NCBI RefSeq assembly: GCF_012931985.1
Contig: NZ_JAAFGM010000007.1
Coordinates: 80,808-144,807 of the forward strand
Direction: 5' to 3'
From: Candidatus Roseilinea sp. NK_OTU-006
Lineage (GTDB): Bacteria > Chloroflexota > Anaerolineae > J036 > Brachytrichaceae
Length of the DNA: 64,000 bases
Part shown: in pieces, positions 17,724 through 27,046 of the stretch
How positions within the stretch are numbered: the first letter of the stretch is position 1
Layout: every line of letters starts with the position of its first letter
Notes under the pieces: model-generated
Databases searched by the model: none
Told to the model about the DNA's origin: nothing
Seen by the model: the letters and a program-made list of their open reading frames with translations, nothing else
Program-made: the position numbers and the translations under genes

Positions 17724-18572
17724 ATGTTCAGCGACCTGCGCACTGTAGAAATCTTCGCCATCGGCAACGAGCTGCTCGTTGGGCAAGTGCTGGACACAAA
17801 CACGCACTGGCTCATCCGCATGGTCACCGGCCTGGGCGCGCGGGTGACGCGGGCCGCCATGCTCCGCGACGACTATGACCACATCGGCGACGAGATCCGC
17901 GCCGCGTTGCGACGCGGCCCGCGGCTGATTCTGACCACCGGCGGCCTCGGCCCAACCGAGGACGACCTGACCCTGCGCGCCATCGCCCGCGCACTCCACC
18001 TGCCGATGCGCATACATCCAGAAGCGCTGGAGATGGTGCGCCGACGTTACGCCTATCTGGCCACGCTGCGCCCGAACTTCAGCGCCGAGCTGAACGACGC
18101 GCGCCGTAAGATGGCCCTGTTCCCCGAGGGCGCAACGCCGATCCTCAACCCCGACGGCGCAGCGCCGGCCATGGCGCTCGACGCACGTTCGGAGCATCCC
18201 GACGGCGTGACGACGATCGTCTCGCTGCCTGGCGTGCCCGGCGAGATGAAGGCGATCTTCACCACCTCGCTGCGGCCGGTGCTGGCAAACACTATCGGCG
18301 CTGGCGGCTATGTCGAGCGCACGATCGTGCTGGATAAGGGCGATGAATCGCGCATCGCTGCGCTACTTAAGGAGGTGCAAGACCATCACCCGATGGTGTA
18401 TGTCAAGTCACGCGGTCAGATGTTTGAGGACGGCTTACACCTCACCGTCGTGCTTTCTATCGGCGGCAGCAACCTGGCGGCCATGCGCGAGGAAGTGCGG
18501 CGCACGGAGGAAGAAACCATTTCAGGGCTGACGCACCTGGGCTACAGCGTCGTCCGCGTGTTGGAATCATAG
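17724..18572 (+). CDS. CinA-like protein, molybdopterin-binding (MoCF) domain form
   Basis: Resembles the N-terminal domain of CinA. Full-length CinA has ADP-ribose pyrophosphatase activity there and a C-terminal nicotinamide-nucleotide amidase; this 282-aa protein lacks the latter. Visible: EIFAIGNELLVGQVLDTNTH, LILTTGGLGPTEDD (the MoCF ligand-binding motif), and SLPGVPGEMKAIF. The rest (IVLDKGDESRIAALL...) is a small lid domain. Short CinA forms are known in archaea and some bacteria. Divergent from purK, 141 bp away. Confidence 0.85.
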   Translation: MFSDLRTVEIFAIGNELLVGQVLDTNTHWLIRMVTGLGARVTRAAMLRDDYDHIGDEIRAALRRGPRLILTTGGLGPTEDDLTLRAIARALHLPMRIHPEALEMVRRRYAYLATLRPNFSAELNDARRKMALFPEGATPILNPDGAAPAMALDARSEHPDGVTTIVSLPGVPGEMKAIFTTSLRPVLANTIGAGGYVERTIVLDKGDESRIAALLKEVQDHHPMVYVKSRGQMFEDGLHLTVVLSIGGSNLAAMREEVRRTEEETISGLTHLGYSVVRVLES

Positions 18573-18728
18573 CGCGACCGCGCCGCGCCGGCGCCTGATA
18601 CAATTCTTAGGTTGAGAGCCATCCGAACATGCGCGTTGGGCGAGCACAAACCACGCTTCGCTTGTTCAATACGCACGTTGTGTGATGAGTTGGCGGATAG
18701 GCTCTGAGCCTGATAGGACGCACGGATC

Positions 18729-19874
18729 ATGAAACTCCACGAATACCAATCCAAGCAGATCTTTGGCCGATTCGGCATCCCAACGCCCCAGGGCATTCTG
18801 GCCGAGAATGCCACCGAGGCGCGCAACGCCGCCCGCGAGATCGGCCTGCCGGTCGTCATCAAGGCGCAGGTGCTGGTCGGCGGGCGCGGCAAAGCCGGCG
18901 GCGTGAAGGTCGCCCACACGCTCGAAGAAGTTGAAGAGAAGGCCGAGCACATCCTCGCCTTGACCATTAAGGGCCTGCCCGTGCGCAAGGTGTTGGTTGA
19001 CCCCGCTGCCGACATCCAAAGCGAAATCTACCTGGGCGTAGTGATAGACCGCGCGCGACGCCGCGCCGTGCTGATGGCCAGCGCTGCCGGAGGCGTGGAC
19101 ATCGAGGAAGTCGCAGCGACGACGCCTGAAAAGATCGTCCGCGCGCCGATTGATCCGTTCATCGGCTTGCCGGATTATCTGGCGCGCGACGTAGCAGTGG
19201 CCATCGGCCTGCCGCGCGAGCATTGGGGGGACTTCGTCAAGATCGCCAAGGGACTTGCCGCGGCCTTCGTCGCCAACGATGCGTCGCTGGCCGAGATTAA
19301 TCCGCTCGCGATCGTGAGCGCAGACGGGGGCGCGAAGCTGCTGGCGCTGGACGGCAAAATGGTGATTGACGACAACGCACTCTTCCGACACCCCGAGCTG
19401 GCGGCCATGCGCGACCCGGATGAGGAAAGCGAGGCCGAGCGCAAAGCGCGCAACGCCGACCTCAGCTTCGTCTCGCTCGATGGCAACATCGGCTGCCTGG
19501 TCAACGGCGCCGGCCTGGCGATGGCCACGCTCGACATCATCCAGCACTTCGGCGGCAAGCCGGCCAACTTCCTGGACGTGGCCGGCGGCGCGCGCGCCGA
19601 TAAAGTCGCTGCCGCCTTGCGCATCGTGCTCTCCGATCCCAAAGTCAAAGTGGTGATGTTCAACATCTTCGGCGGCATCACGCGCTGCGACGAGGTGGCG
19701 CGCGGCATCGTGCAAGCGATGGAAGAAGTGAAGCCCAAAGTGCCGATGGTGGCGCGCATCACCGGCACGAACCAGGAAGAAGGCGACCGCATCCTGGCCA
19801 GCGCCAACCTGATCACCGCCACGAGCGCCGCCGAAGCGGCGCAGAAGGCCGTTGAACTCGCTCGCCTGAACTGA
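18729..19874 (+). CDS. sucC: Succinate-CoA ligase (ADP/GDP-forming) beta subunit
   Basis: Beta subunit of succinyl-CoA synthetase in the TCA cycle. [20 protein letters not shown] begins the ATP-grasp domain; [19 protein letters not shown] is the nucleotide-binding loop; [18 protein letters not shown] and [19 protein letters not shown] are standard, as is the CoA-ligase domain [19 protein letters not shown]. 381 aa is typical. sucD, nearly always directly downstream, is absent; the next gene is hisG. The alpha subunit must therefore lie elsewhere. Confidence 0.94.
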   Translation: MKLHEYQSKQIFGRFGIPTPQGILAENATEARNAAREIGLPVVIKAQVLVGGRGKAGGVKVAHTLEEVEEKAEHILALTIKGLPVRKVLVDPAADIQSEIYLGVVIDRARRRAVLMASAAGGVDIEEVAATTPEKIVRAPIDPFIGLPDYLARDVAVAIGLPREHWGDFVKIAKGLAAAFVANDASLAEINPLAIVSADGGAKLLALDGKMVIDDNALFRHPELAAMRDPDEESEAERKARNADLSFVSLDGNIGCLVNGAGLAMATLDIIQHFGGKPANFLDVAGGARADKVAAALRIVLSDPKVKVVMFNIFGGITRCDEVARGIVQAMEEVKPKVPMVARITGTNQEEGDRILASANLITATSAAEAAQKAVELARLN

Positions 19875-19924
19875 GGTCACGAGACCGCAAGCGCCACGGC
19901 ACATCCGCGTCATGCTCACCCTCC

Positions 19925-20941
19925 ATGCGTAACGATATCCGGCTGGCACTGCCGTCGAAAGGCCGGCTGCAACAGCCCACGTTGGATTTTCTGGCGCGCT
20001 GCGGCTTCGACGTGAAGCAATCGGCGACGCGCAGCTACATCGGCCATATCCCGGCGCTGCCGCAGGTGACCGTGCTCTTCCAGCGCCCGCGCGACATCGT
20101 GGTCAGTGTGGCCGGCGGCGGCGTGGACTTCGGCATCACCGGCTACGACGTGATTGCAGACGCAAACGCCGGTGAGGCCGCGCACGTCCTGCACGATGCG
20201 CTCGGTTACGGCAAGTGCCGCGTGGTCATCGCCGTGCCGGAATCCTGGGAGGACGTGCGAACGATGGCTGAGCTGGCCGCCAAGGTTCGCGCGATGGCGC
20301 AGCCGTTGCGTGTGGTGACCAAATATCCTCACCTTACGCGCGAGTTTCTGCGCACGCACAACGTCGCACCGTTCACCTTGATTGACGCCGAAGGATCACT
20401 GGAGGTGGTGCCGGAGATCGGCTACGCCGACATCATCGTGGATATCGCCGAGACCGGCGCGACGCTTCAACAGAATCGGCTACGCGTGATCGAGGACGGC
20501 ATCATCCTCCATACGCAGGCCAGCCTGGTCGCCAATTGCAACTCGCTCAAGCGGCCGGAGGTGATGGACGTGGCGATCGAGATGCTGGAGTATTTCGAGG
20601 CGCACCAGCGCGCCGAAGGCTACTTCATGATCTGGGCCAATGTGCGCGGGCAGTCGCTCGAGGACGTGGGGCGCACCATCACCCTGCGCACGACGCTTGG
20701 CGGGTTACAAGGGCCGACGATCGCGCCGATCTACCCCAATCCGCACAGCGCCGCTGCGAATCCCGGCGCGCACTGGTTCGCCGTGAACCTCGTCGTCGGG
20801 CGCCACGAGCTGACCGACGCGATCGAACAACTGCGCGCCATTGGCGGCAGCGGCGTCGTCGTCACCCCGGCGACCTACATCTTCGAGGAGCAACCCAGCC
20901 GCGTGGCAGCGCTGCGCGCCTTTCGCCAGTCGCTGAGGTGA
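19925..20941 (+). CDS. hisG: ATP phosphoribosyltransferase, long form
   Basis: First enzyme of histidine synthesis, joining ATP and PRPP. LALPSKGRLQQPTLDFLARC is the standard N terminus; GVDFGITGYDVIADA and the PRPP-binding segment IVDIAETGATLQQNRLRVI follow. The C-terminal ~80 residues (LRTTLGGLQGPTIAPIYPNP...) form the HisG_C regulatory domain where histidine binds, so this long form does not need HisZ. The 338-aa length is larger than usual because of small loops. First gene of the his operon, 50 bp after sucC. Confidence 0.94.
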   Translation: MRNDIRLALPSKGRLQQPTLDFLARCGFDVKQSATRSYIGHIPALPQVTVLFQRPRDIVVSVAGGGVDFGITGYDVIADANAGEAAHVLHDALGYGKCRVVIAVPESWEDVRTMAELAAKVRAMAQPLRVVTKYPHLTREFLRTHNVAPFTLIDAEGSLEVVPEIGYADIIVDIAETGATLQQNRLRVIEDGIILHTQASLVANCNSLKRPEVMDVAIEMLEYFEAHQRAEGYFMIWANVRGQSLEDVGRTITLRTTLGGLQGPTIAPIYPNPHSAAANPGAHWFAVNLVVGRHELTDAIEQLRAIGGSGVVVTPATYIFEEQPSRVAALRAFRQSLR

Positions 20942-21014
20942 GCCACCGCTGCGCCGATCCTCACCTTCCCCGGCCCACCTTTGTGTGTAAAGTTCAGGGA
21001 ACCGACCAGACCGT

Positions 21015-22241
21015 ATGGACGTTGAATCGCTGATCAACCCCCACCTGCGGGCGATGCAACCCTATACGCCCATCGTCCCGTTCGAGGTGCTCTCGCAACG
21101 TCTGGGCCGACGCCCTGAAGACATCGTCAAGCTGGACGCCAACGAGAACCCCTACGGCCCATCGCCGCGCGCGCTGCAGGCGCTCGCCCGGGCCGACGGA
21201 TTGCACATCTACCCCGACCCAGACCAGACGGCCTTGCGCAAGGCCATCGCCGACCACATCGGCATCCCGCCCGAGCACATCCTATGCGGCGCCGGCGCAG
21301 ACGAGGTGATTGACCTGGTCGCCCGCGCCTTCGTCCGGCCAGGCGATGCCGTCGTTGACCTGCCCCCCACGTTCGGCATGTACCGCTGGGTCGCCGACGT
21401 GATGAACGCGAACTACGTCGCCGCGCCTCGCCGCGCAGACTTTTCGGTGGATGTGCATGCAGTAGAGAGATTAGTGAATTGGAGATCGGAGATTGGAGAT
21501 GCTCCGGTCGCCAATCTCCAATCTCCAGTCTCCAATCTCCAGTCTCCAGTCTCCAATCTCCAACCCCCAACTTCGCTCGACTCCCTCATCCCAAAGCTGC
21601 TCTTCATCGCCGACCCCAACAACCCCGATGGCTCAACGATCTGCGACGAACAACTGCGCGCGCTTCTGGCGTTGCCGGTCGTGGTGGTGCTGGACGAAGC
21701 CTATGTGGATTTCAGCGCGCGCCCCAGCCGGGTGAGCTGGGCGCTGGCGTACGACAACCTGATCGTGCTGCGCACGTTCAGCAAGCTGGCCGGCATGGCC
21801 GGCCTGCGGGTCGGTTACGGCGTCTTCCCGCGCGCGATCATCCAGCACCTGTGGAAGATCAAGCAACCCTACACGCCCAACGTGGCCGGGACGGTGGCCG
21901 CCATCGCCGCGCTGAGCGACCGCGAGTATCTGCGCGAGAACGTGCAGCGGCTGGTGGCCGAGCGTCAGCGCATGAGCGAGCTGCTCGGGCAGTTCGACTG
22001 GCTGCATGTCTTCCCCAGCGAGGCCAACTTCGTATTGTGCCGCGTGGCCGAGGACGCGCCGGTGAACCACGGCGAGACCCGCCCGCCGGCCGCGCGCCGC
22101 CTGAAGCAGGCTCTGGAGCAGCAGGGCGTGCTGGTGCGCTACTTCGACCGCGAGGGCCTGCGCGACTGCGTGCGCATCAGCGTCGGTCGGCCCGACCAGA
22201 CCGACCGACTGATCGCCGCGCTCAAAGCACTCGGCGAATAA
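21015..22241 (+). CDS. hisC: Histidinol-phosphate aminotransferase with in-frame heptamer-repeat insertion
   Basis: PLP aminotransferase converting imidazole-acetol phosphate to histidinol phosphate. Family blocks: [56 protein letters not shown], and the PLP-Lys block [18 protein letters not shown]. At 408 aa it is ~45 residues longer than usual. The excess is a low-complexity stretch, residues about 152-185, containing NLQSPVS repeats, encoded by CCAATCTC-type heptamers. It falls in the loop between the Tyr/Ser region and PNNPDG, so activity may be preserved. A second insertion-like stretch ([13 protein letters not shown]) is near the C terminus. Confidence 0.93.
   Translation: MDVESLINPHLRAMQPYTPIVPFEVLSQRLGRRPEDIVKLDANENPYGPSPRALQALARADGLHIYPDPDQTALRKAIADHIGIPPEHILCGAGADEVIDLVARAFVRPGDAVVDLPPTFGMYRWVADVMNANYVAAPRRADFSVDVHAVERLVNWRSEIGDAPVANLQSPVSNLQSPVSNLQPPTSLDSLIPKLLFIADPNNPDGSTICDEQLRALLALPVVVVLDEAYVDFSARPSRVSWALAYDNLIVLRTFSKLAGMAGLRVGYGVFPRAIIQHLWKIKQPYTPNVAGTVAAIAALSDREYLRENVQRLVAERQRMSELLGQFDWLHVFPSEANFVLCRVAEDAPVNHGETRPPAARRLKQALEQQGVLVRYFDREGLRDCVRISVGRPDQTDRLIAALKALGE
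21469..21568. repeat. Palindromic heptanucleotide-repeat element inside hisC
   Basis: One arm has GGAGATY units (21480-21501), then a short spacer, then the other arm has CCAATCT/CCAGTCT units (21511-21562). The arms are mutually complementary, so the element can fold into a hairpin. Both heptamers lack stop codons in every frame, and the total leaves the hisC frame intact. Same type as the elements in and near maf. Confidence 0.9.
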
Positions 22242-22243
22242 CC

Positions 22244-22831
22244 ATGGCAAGAATCGGCAGAATTCAACGCAAGACGAACGAGACCGACGTCTCCGTGTAT
22301 CTGGATTTGGACGGCGCCGGCCGCGCCGAGATTCAGACCGGCGTCGGCTTCTATGACCACATGCTGCACCATGTCGCGCACCACGGGTTATTCGATCTCA
22401 CCGTGCGCGCCGTCGGCGACCTGCAGGTGGATGAGCATCACACCGTCGAAGATGTCGCCATTGCCCTCGGCCAGGCGCTGAACGAGGCGTTGGGCGACCG
22501 CGCCGGCATCGTGCGCATGGCCGACGCCTGGGTGACGATGGACGAAGCGCTGGCGCACGTCGTCGTGGATTTGAGCGGCCGGCCGTATGCCATCTTTCGC
22601 GGCGCGCTCGACGGGCCGAAGATCGGCAACCTGAGCGCGACGCTTATCCCGCATGTCTTCGAGTCCATCGCGACCCACGGCCGGCTGAACCTTCACGCGC
22701 GCGTGCTCTATGGCCGCGATGACCATCACAAAGCCGAGGCGTTGTTCAAGGCGCTGGGCCGCGCGCTGGACGCCGCCACGCGCATTGACCCGCGCCGAAG
22801 CGGCATCCCCTCGACAAAGGGCGTGCTGTAG
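22244..22831 (+). CDS. hisB: Imidazoleglycerol-phosphate dehydratase
   Basis: Dehydrates imidazole glycerol phosphate to imidazole acetol phosphate. The ATG at 22244, 2 bp after the hisC stop, gives a 195-aa monofunctional HisB. The two manganese-binding repeats are seen: [15 protein letters not shown] with [17 protein letters not shown], and [15 protein letters not shown] with [17 protein letters not shown]. No histidinol-phosphatase domain is fused, so that activity must come from another gene. Confidence 0.96.
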   Translation: MARIGRIQRKTNETDVSVYLDLDGAGRAEIQTGVGFYDHMLHHVAHHGLFDLTVRAVGDLQVDEHHTVEDVAIALGQALNEALGDRAGIVRMADAWVTMDEALAHVVVDLSGRPYAIFRGALDGPKIGNLSATLIPHVFESIATHGRLNLHARVLYGRDDHHKAEALFKALGRALDAATRIDPRRSGIPSTKGVL

Positions 22832-22841
22832 GTTCGCTGCG

Positions 22842-23597
22842 ATGCTCTACGTGGTCGCGACCCCCATCGGCAACCTCGGCGACATCAGCCAGCGCGCCTT
22901 GGAGGTGTTGCGCAATGCCGATGTGGTGGCCAGCGAGGACACGCGCTACACCGGCCGGCTGCTCAAGCACTTTGGCATCTCCCGCCCGCAGATCTCGTTT
23001 CACGAACACAACGAACGGCAGGCCGCCGAAAAGATCATCGCGCTGCTTCGGGAGGGGCGCACGGTGGCGCTGGTGAGCGACGCCGGCACGCCGGGCATTA
23101 GCGACCCCGGGTTTGTGTTGGTGCGGCGCTGTATAGACGAGGGACTGCCGCTGACCATGATCCCCGGGCCGGCCGCCTTCGTCATGGCATTGGTGCTCAG
23201 CGGGTTGCCGACACATGCGTTCATCTTCCGTGGCTTCCCGCCGCGCAAACCGACCATGCGTCGGCGCTTCCTCGCGGTGGACGCGCAGTCGCCCCATACG
23301 CTGATCTTCTACGAAAGCCCGCACCGCGTCGCCGCGCTGATCGCCGATGCAATCGCCGTGTACGGCGACCGACGCGCGGCGCTGGCCAACGACCTGACCA
23401 AGATGTTCGAGCGCGTGGACCGCGGCCGGCTGTCGGCGTTGCTCGCGCAGGTGCAAAGCCGAACGCCCAAAGGCGAATACGTGCTGGTGATCGAGGGCGC
23501 CGCGCGCGCCGAAGGAGGGCCACCTGAGGAAGAAGATGAGGCGTCGCAAGTCACCAGCAGCGCTTCGGCCGCCAGAAGCGACTTGCGCGACGCCTAA
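22842..23597 (+). CDS. rsmI: 16S rRNA (cytidine-1402-2'-O)-methyltransferase
   Basis: SAM-dependent tetrapyrrole-methylase-fold enzyme that 2'-O-methylates C1402 in the ribosomal P site. [20 protein letters not shown] is the diagnostic N terminus; [31 protein letters not shown] and [12 protein letters not shown] follow. 251 aa; the last ~25 residues are acidic then Ser/Ala-rich and poorly conserved. It starts 10 bp after hisB. The ribosome-modification block rsmI-tgt-16S methyltransferase is embedded within the his genes. Confidence 0.95.
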   Translation: MLYVVATPIGNLGDISQRALEVLRNADVVASEDTRYTGRLLKHFGISRPQISFHEHNERQAAEKIIALLREGRTVALVSDAGTPGISDPGFVLVRRCIDEGLPLTMIPGPAAFVMALVLSGLPTHAFIFRGFPPRKPTMRRRFLAVDAQSPHTLIFYESPHRVAALIADAIAVYGDRRAALANDLTKMFERVDRGRLSALLAQVQSRTPKGEYVLVIEGAARAEGGPPEEEDEASQVTSSASAARSDLRDA

Positions 23598-23608
23598 CGC
23601 TCCATCCT

Positions 23609-24769
23609 ATGACGCCCGACATCCTCCATCTACCGCACGGCGCGCTGGCCCTGCCGACCTTCCTGCCGGATGCCACGCGCGGCGTCGTGCGCGCTGTGGA
23701 CAGCGCCGATCTCGAGAACGTCGGCGTCGAGGGGATCGTGATGAGCATCTTCCACCTGATGCAGCGCCCCGGCACCACCACGGTGAAGGCGCTGGGGGGC
23801 TTGCACGCGATGACCGGTTGGCAGCGGCCTATCGTAACCGATAGCGGCGGCTTCCAGGCCTACTCGCTCATCCGCCAGAACCCGAGGTTCGGCTCGCTCA
23901 CCGACCGGGGGCTGGTCTTCCGGCCCGACGGCAAGGACAAAGCGTTGCTGACGCCGGAGAAAAGCACGCAGCTCCAACTCAGCTTTGGCGCGGACATCGT
24001 CATTTGCCTGGACGACTGCACCCACCCGGATGACAGCGAGGCCGAGCAGCGCGAGAGCGTCCGGCGGACGATCGCCTGGGCCAGGCGCTGCAAAGCCGAG
24101 TTCGAGCGGTGGCTGGCCGTGCCCCGCGGCGCCCCCGCTTCGCACAAATCCACGGACGCGCCACCGGCAGCGGCTCATTCGTCCCCGGCGGACGCTGTAA
24201 CCAGGCGACCGCTGCTGTTCGGCGTGATTCAGGGCGGCGCGTCCAAAGAGCTGCGTAAGGCGTGCGCCGAGGCGTTGCTGGAGATTGGCTTCGACGGCTT
24301 CGGCTACGGCGGATGGCCGTTGGATAGCGACGGCGCGCTCCTGCGCGACATCGTCGCTTATACGCGCGCGCTCGTCCCGCGCGCGCTGCCCATGCACGCC
24401 TTGGGCATCGGACATCCCGATAGCGTCGTCGCCTGCGCGCGCATGGGCTACGACCTGTTCGACTGCACCCTACCCACGCGCGACGCCCGACGGGGCCGGC
24501 TGATGATCTTCAACCAGCCGCCTGATGAGACGCGCTTCGAGGGTCAATGGTGGTCCTACCTCTACATCGGCGACGAGAAGCACATCAAGTCGAGCGCGCC
24601 GGTCTGCGAATATTGCGACTGCCCGACCTGCCGGCGCTACTCGCGCGGCTACCTGCATCACCTCTTCAAGGTCAAAGATGCAGCATACGGGCGATTGGCT
24701 ACGCTGCACAACCTGCGTTTCATGACGCAGTTGATGGCGCGTCTGCGGCAGATCATCGCCCACGACTGA
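23609..24769 (+). CDS. tgt: Queuine tRNA-ribosyltransferase family protein
   Basis: Exchanges guanine 34 of GUN-anticodon tRNAs for preQ1 in queuosine synthesis. Catalytic residues are present: the first Asp in VTDSGGFQAYSL and the nucleophile Asp in YDLFDCTLPTRDARRG. The zinc site is CEYCDCPTCRRYSRGYLHHL. The 386-aa protein has a ~28-residue low-complexity insertion (about residues 173-200) between AEFERWLA and LLFGVIQGG. The C-terminal part is otherwise standard. No queC/D/E/F genes are nearby. Starts 11 bp after rsmI. Confidence 0.92.
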   Translation: MTPDILHLPHGALALPTFLPDATRGVVRAVDSADLENVGVEGIVMSIFHLMQRPGTTTVKALGGLHAMTGWQRPIVTDSGGFQAYSLIRQNPRFGSLTDRGLVFRPDGKDKALLTPEKSTQLQLSFGADIVICLDDCTHPDDSEAEQRESVRRTIAWARRCKAEFERWLAVPRGAPASHKSTDAPPAAAHSSPADAVTRRPLLFGVIQGGASKELRKACAEALLEIGFDGFGYGGWPLDSDGALLRDIVAYTRALVPRALPMHALGIGHPDSVVACARMGYDLFDCTLPTRDARRGRLMIFNQPPDETRFEGQWWSYLYIGDEKHIKSSAPVCEYCDCPTCRRYSRGYLHHLFKVKDAAYGRLATLHNLRFMTQLMARLRQIIAHD

Positions 24770-24773
24770 CGTG

Positions 24774-25577
24774 ATGCACGACGATCCTCGGCTGGAGGAG
24801 CTGGTCAAACAAGTGCGCGCCAGCCGCAAATACAGCGCGATCAGCGAAGCGCTCGTGCGGCGCATCGGCGCTGCGGAGCTGTGCAAGCGCGCGACGCTCC
24901 AAGACGCCGTCAAAGCGACCAAGAAGACGCTGCATCAAATCGCCGGCCTATATCTCGCCAACGCACACCCGCCTTACGACGCATGGCTGCGTCAGATCAT
25001 CCAAGCGCCCGACGACACCGCGCGGCGCGCCGTGTTGCGATCCATCATGAACCATCACACCTCGACGCGGGAGCGACTCCCCATCCTGGATGCGTTCTAC
25101 GCGCGCGTGCTTGCCGACCTTGGCCCAGTGCGCTCGGTGCTCGACCTCGCCTGCGGCTTGAACCCACTGAGCCTACCGTGGATGCCGCTGGCCGCCGGCG
25201 CGACATATCATGCCGTGGACATCTACGAGGACCTGGCAGGCTTTCTGCGGGCAGCCCTGGCGGCGCTCGGCGTAGCGGGCAAGGCCGAAGCCCGCGATGT
25301 GATCACCGACTGCCCTACCGATGCAGCCGACGTCGCTCTGTTGCTCAAGGCGCTCCCTTGCCTGGAACAGCTCGACAAAGCCGCCGGCGCAGCCATCCTG
25401 GATACAATCAATGCGCGCTGCATCGTCGTCTCGTTCCCTACGCGGACGGTGGGCGGCCGGCAAGTCGGCATGCGCGAGAACTACGCGGCGCGCTTCGCAG
25501 CGATGATCGCCGACCGGCCCTGGCGCGTCGAACGCATCGAGTTTGTAGGCGAACTGGCCTTCCGCCTAACGCGATAG
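24774..25577 (+). CDS. 16S rRNA methyltransferase of the FmrO/ArmA-Rmt (m7G1405) type
   Basis: A 267-aa SAM-dependent methyltransferase resembling the family that methylates N7 of G1405 in 16S rRNA and blocks 4,6-disubstituted deoxystreptamine aminoglycosides. Seen: an N-terminal helical domain (HDDPRLEELVKQVRASRKYS), the block HTSTRERLPILDAFYARVL, SAM motif I VLDLACGLNPLSLPWMPL (about residues 120-140), ALLLKALPCLEQLDK, and VVSFPTRTVGGRQVGMRENY. These are in the family order. It starts 4 bp after tgt, with hisH 31 bp downstream, so it seems a resident gene. A resistance phenotype is inference. Confidence 0.82.
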   Translation: MHDDPRLEELVKQVRASRKYSAISEALVRRIGAAELCKRATLQDAVKATKKTLHQIAGLYLANAHPPYDAWLRQIIQAPDDTARRAVLRSIMNHHTSTRERLPILDAFYARVLADLGPVRSVLDLACGLNPLSLPWMPLAAGATYHAVDIYEDLAGFLRAALAALGVAGKAEARDVITDCPTDAADVALLLKALPCLEQLDKAAGAAILDTINARCIVVSFPTRTVGGRQVGMRENYAARFAAMIADRPWRVERIEFVGELAFRLTR

Positions 25578-25608
25578 GGCGCGCGGCGCAGCGCATTCGA
25601 GGACATCC

Positions 25609-26319
25609 ATGATTGCAGTGATTGACTACGGCGCAGGCAACCTGCGCAATGTGTGCAAAGCGCTGGAACACGTCGGCGCTGAACTCACGTTGACCGACGA
25701 CCGGCGCGAACTGGAGCGCGCCGAAAAGTTGGTGCTGCCCGGCGTGGGCGCATTTGCCGATTGCCAACACGGCCTGAAGGCGCGCGGCCTGTTTGAGCCG
25801 CTGCGCGCGCTGGCGCTGGCCGGCAAGCCGCTGCTCGGCATTTGCGTCGGCATGCAACTGTTGTTTGATGTCGGCGAGGAGATGGGCGAGTGGGAAGGAC
25901 TCGGCTTGATTCCCGGCCGCGTCGTCCGCTTCCACTTCGCAATGCAACACAACACCGCCAACGACGAGAGCGAACGCCGGCTCAAAATCCCACACATCGG
26001 CTGGAATCAGTTGTGGCTGAAACAGCCTGATCATCCGCTGCTGGCCGGCATACGCGATGGCGACTATGCTTACTTCGTCCACTCCTATCACCCGCAGGTC
26101 GCCGATCCAGCGCACGTGCTGGCGGTCACCGACTACGGCTACTTCTTTCCGTCGGTGGTTGCGCGAGGCAACCTGTGGGGCATCCAGTTCCATCCGGAAA
26201 AGAGCCAGGACGTCGGCTTGCGCCTGTTGAGAAATTTCGTGACCTGGCCGGCGAACGACGCACCGCTCAGCAACGTCTATGGGAGGAGCACGCGTGTTCA
26301 CGATCTATCCGGCCATTGA
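25609..26319 (+). CDS. hisH: Imidazole glycerol phosphate synthase, glutamine amidotransferase subunit
   Basis: Class I glutaminase that feeds ammonia to HisF. MIAVIDYGAGNLRNVCKALE is the standard start; the nucleophile Cys is in LLGICVGMQLLFDVGEE, and the catalytic His-Glu are in WGIQFHPEKSQDVGLRLL. At 236 aa it is longer than the usual ~205 because of a C-terminal tail past LRNFVTWP; this tail overlaps the hisA start by 26 bp. Confidence 0.95.
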   Translation: MIAVIDYGAGNLRNVCKALEHVGAELTLTDDRRELERAEKLVLPGVGAFADCQHGLKARGLFEPLRALALAGKPLLGICVGMQLLFDVGEEMGEWEGLGLIPGRVVRFHFAMQHNTANDESERRLKIPHIGWNQLWLKQPDHPLLAGIRDGDYAYFVHSYHPQVADPAHVLAVTDYGYFFPSVVARGNLWGIQFHPEKSQDVGLRLLRNFVTWPANDAPLSNVYGRSTRVHDLSGH

Positions 26320-27043
26320 CCTGCGCAACGGGCGCGTCGTGCGCCTGTTGCAAGGCGACCCATCGCAACAGATCACGTATTCGGACGACCCGTCGGCCGT
26401 CGCGGCGCGCTGGGTGAGCGAGGGGGCGACCTGGTTGCACGTGGTCAACCTGGACGGCGCGCTCGGCGACCCAGCCGCAGGGCGCGCCAATCGCCGCGCG
26501 TTGCAAGAGGTGCGGCGCCGCGTGAGCGCGAAGCTCCAGCTCGGCGGCGGCCTGCGGGACATCCACGATGTGACGGCCGCGTTCGACGACGGCGCCGACC
26601 GCGTGGTGCTGGGAACCGCCGCGGTGGAGAATCCGCAACTCGTAGCCGACGCGCTCGACCGGTTCGGGCCGGAGCGCGTCGTCGTCGGCCTGGACTCACG
26701 CCATGGCATCATCGTCACGCGCGGCTGGCAGCAGGCCACACCGATGACGGCGATTGAGCTGGGTTCGCTCATGCGAGGGATGGGAGTCGTTCACGCCCTC
26801 TACACGGAAGTCGGGCGCGACGGCATGATGGCCGGCGTCGCCGCCGAGCTGACGGCAGCCCTGGCGCAGTTGACCGGCCTGCAAGTCATCGCCTCGGGCG
26901 GGGTGCGCAACCTGGACGACATCCACGAGTTGATGCAGTATGCATCGCGCGGCGTGTCCGGCGTGATCGTCGGACGCGCGCTCTATGAGGGCGCATTGTC
27001 GCTCCGGGAAGTATTGCAAACGATCGTCACGCAAGAAGGGTAA
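26294..27043 (+). CDS. hisA: ProFAR isomerase (phosphoribosylformimino-AICAR ribotide isomerase)
   Basis: TIM-barrel isomerase, fourth step of histidine synthesis. GTG at 26294 is chosen because GGGAGGAG lies about 5 nt upstream; the family then begins VFTIYPAIDLRNGRVVRLLQ, with the first catalytic Asp in AIDLR. The second catalytic Asp is in YTEVGRDGMMAG, and phosphate loops are QLGGGLRD and IASGGVRNLDD. 249 aa. It overlaps the hisH tail. Confidence 0.95.
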   Translation: MFTIYPAIDLRNGRVVRLLQGDPSQQITYSDDPSAVAARWVSEGATWLHVVNLDGALGDPAAGRANRRALQEVRRRVSAKLQLGGGLRDIHDVTAAFDDGADRVVLGTAAVENPQLVADALDRFGPERVVVGLDSRHGIIVTRGWQQATPMTAIELGSLMRGMGVVHALYTEVGRDGMMAGVAAELTAALAQLTGLQVIASGGVRNLDDIHELMQYASRGVSGVIVGRALYEGALSLREVLQTIVTQEG

Positions 27044-27046
27044 CGT

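Noticed and set aside
17583..18197. Apparent 205-residue N-terminal extension of PurK
   Set aside because: The extension lies antisense to the start of the CinA-like gene and shows no similarity; PurK begins cleanly at 17582.
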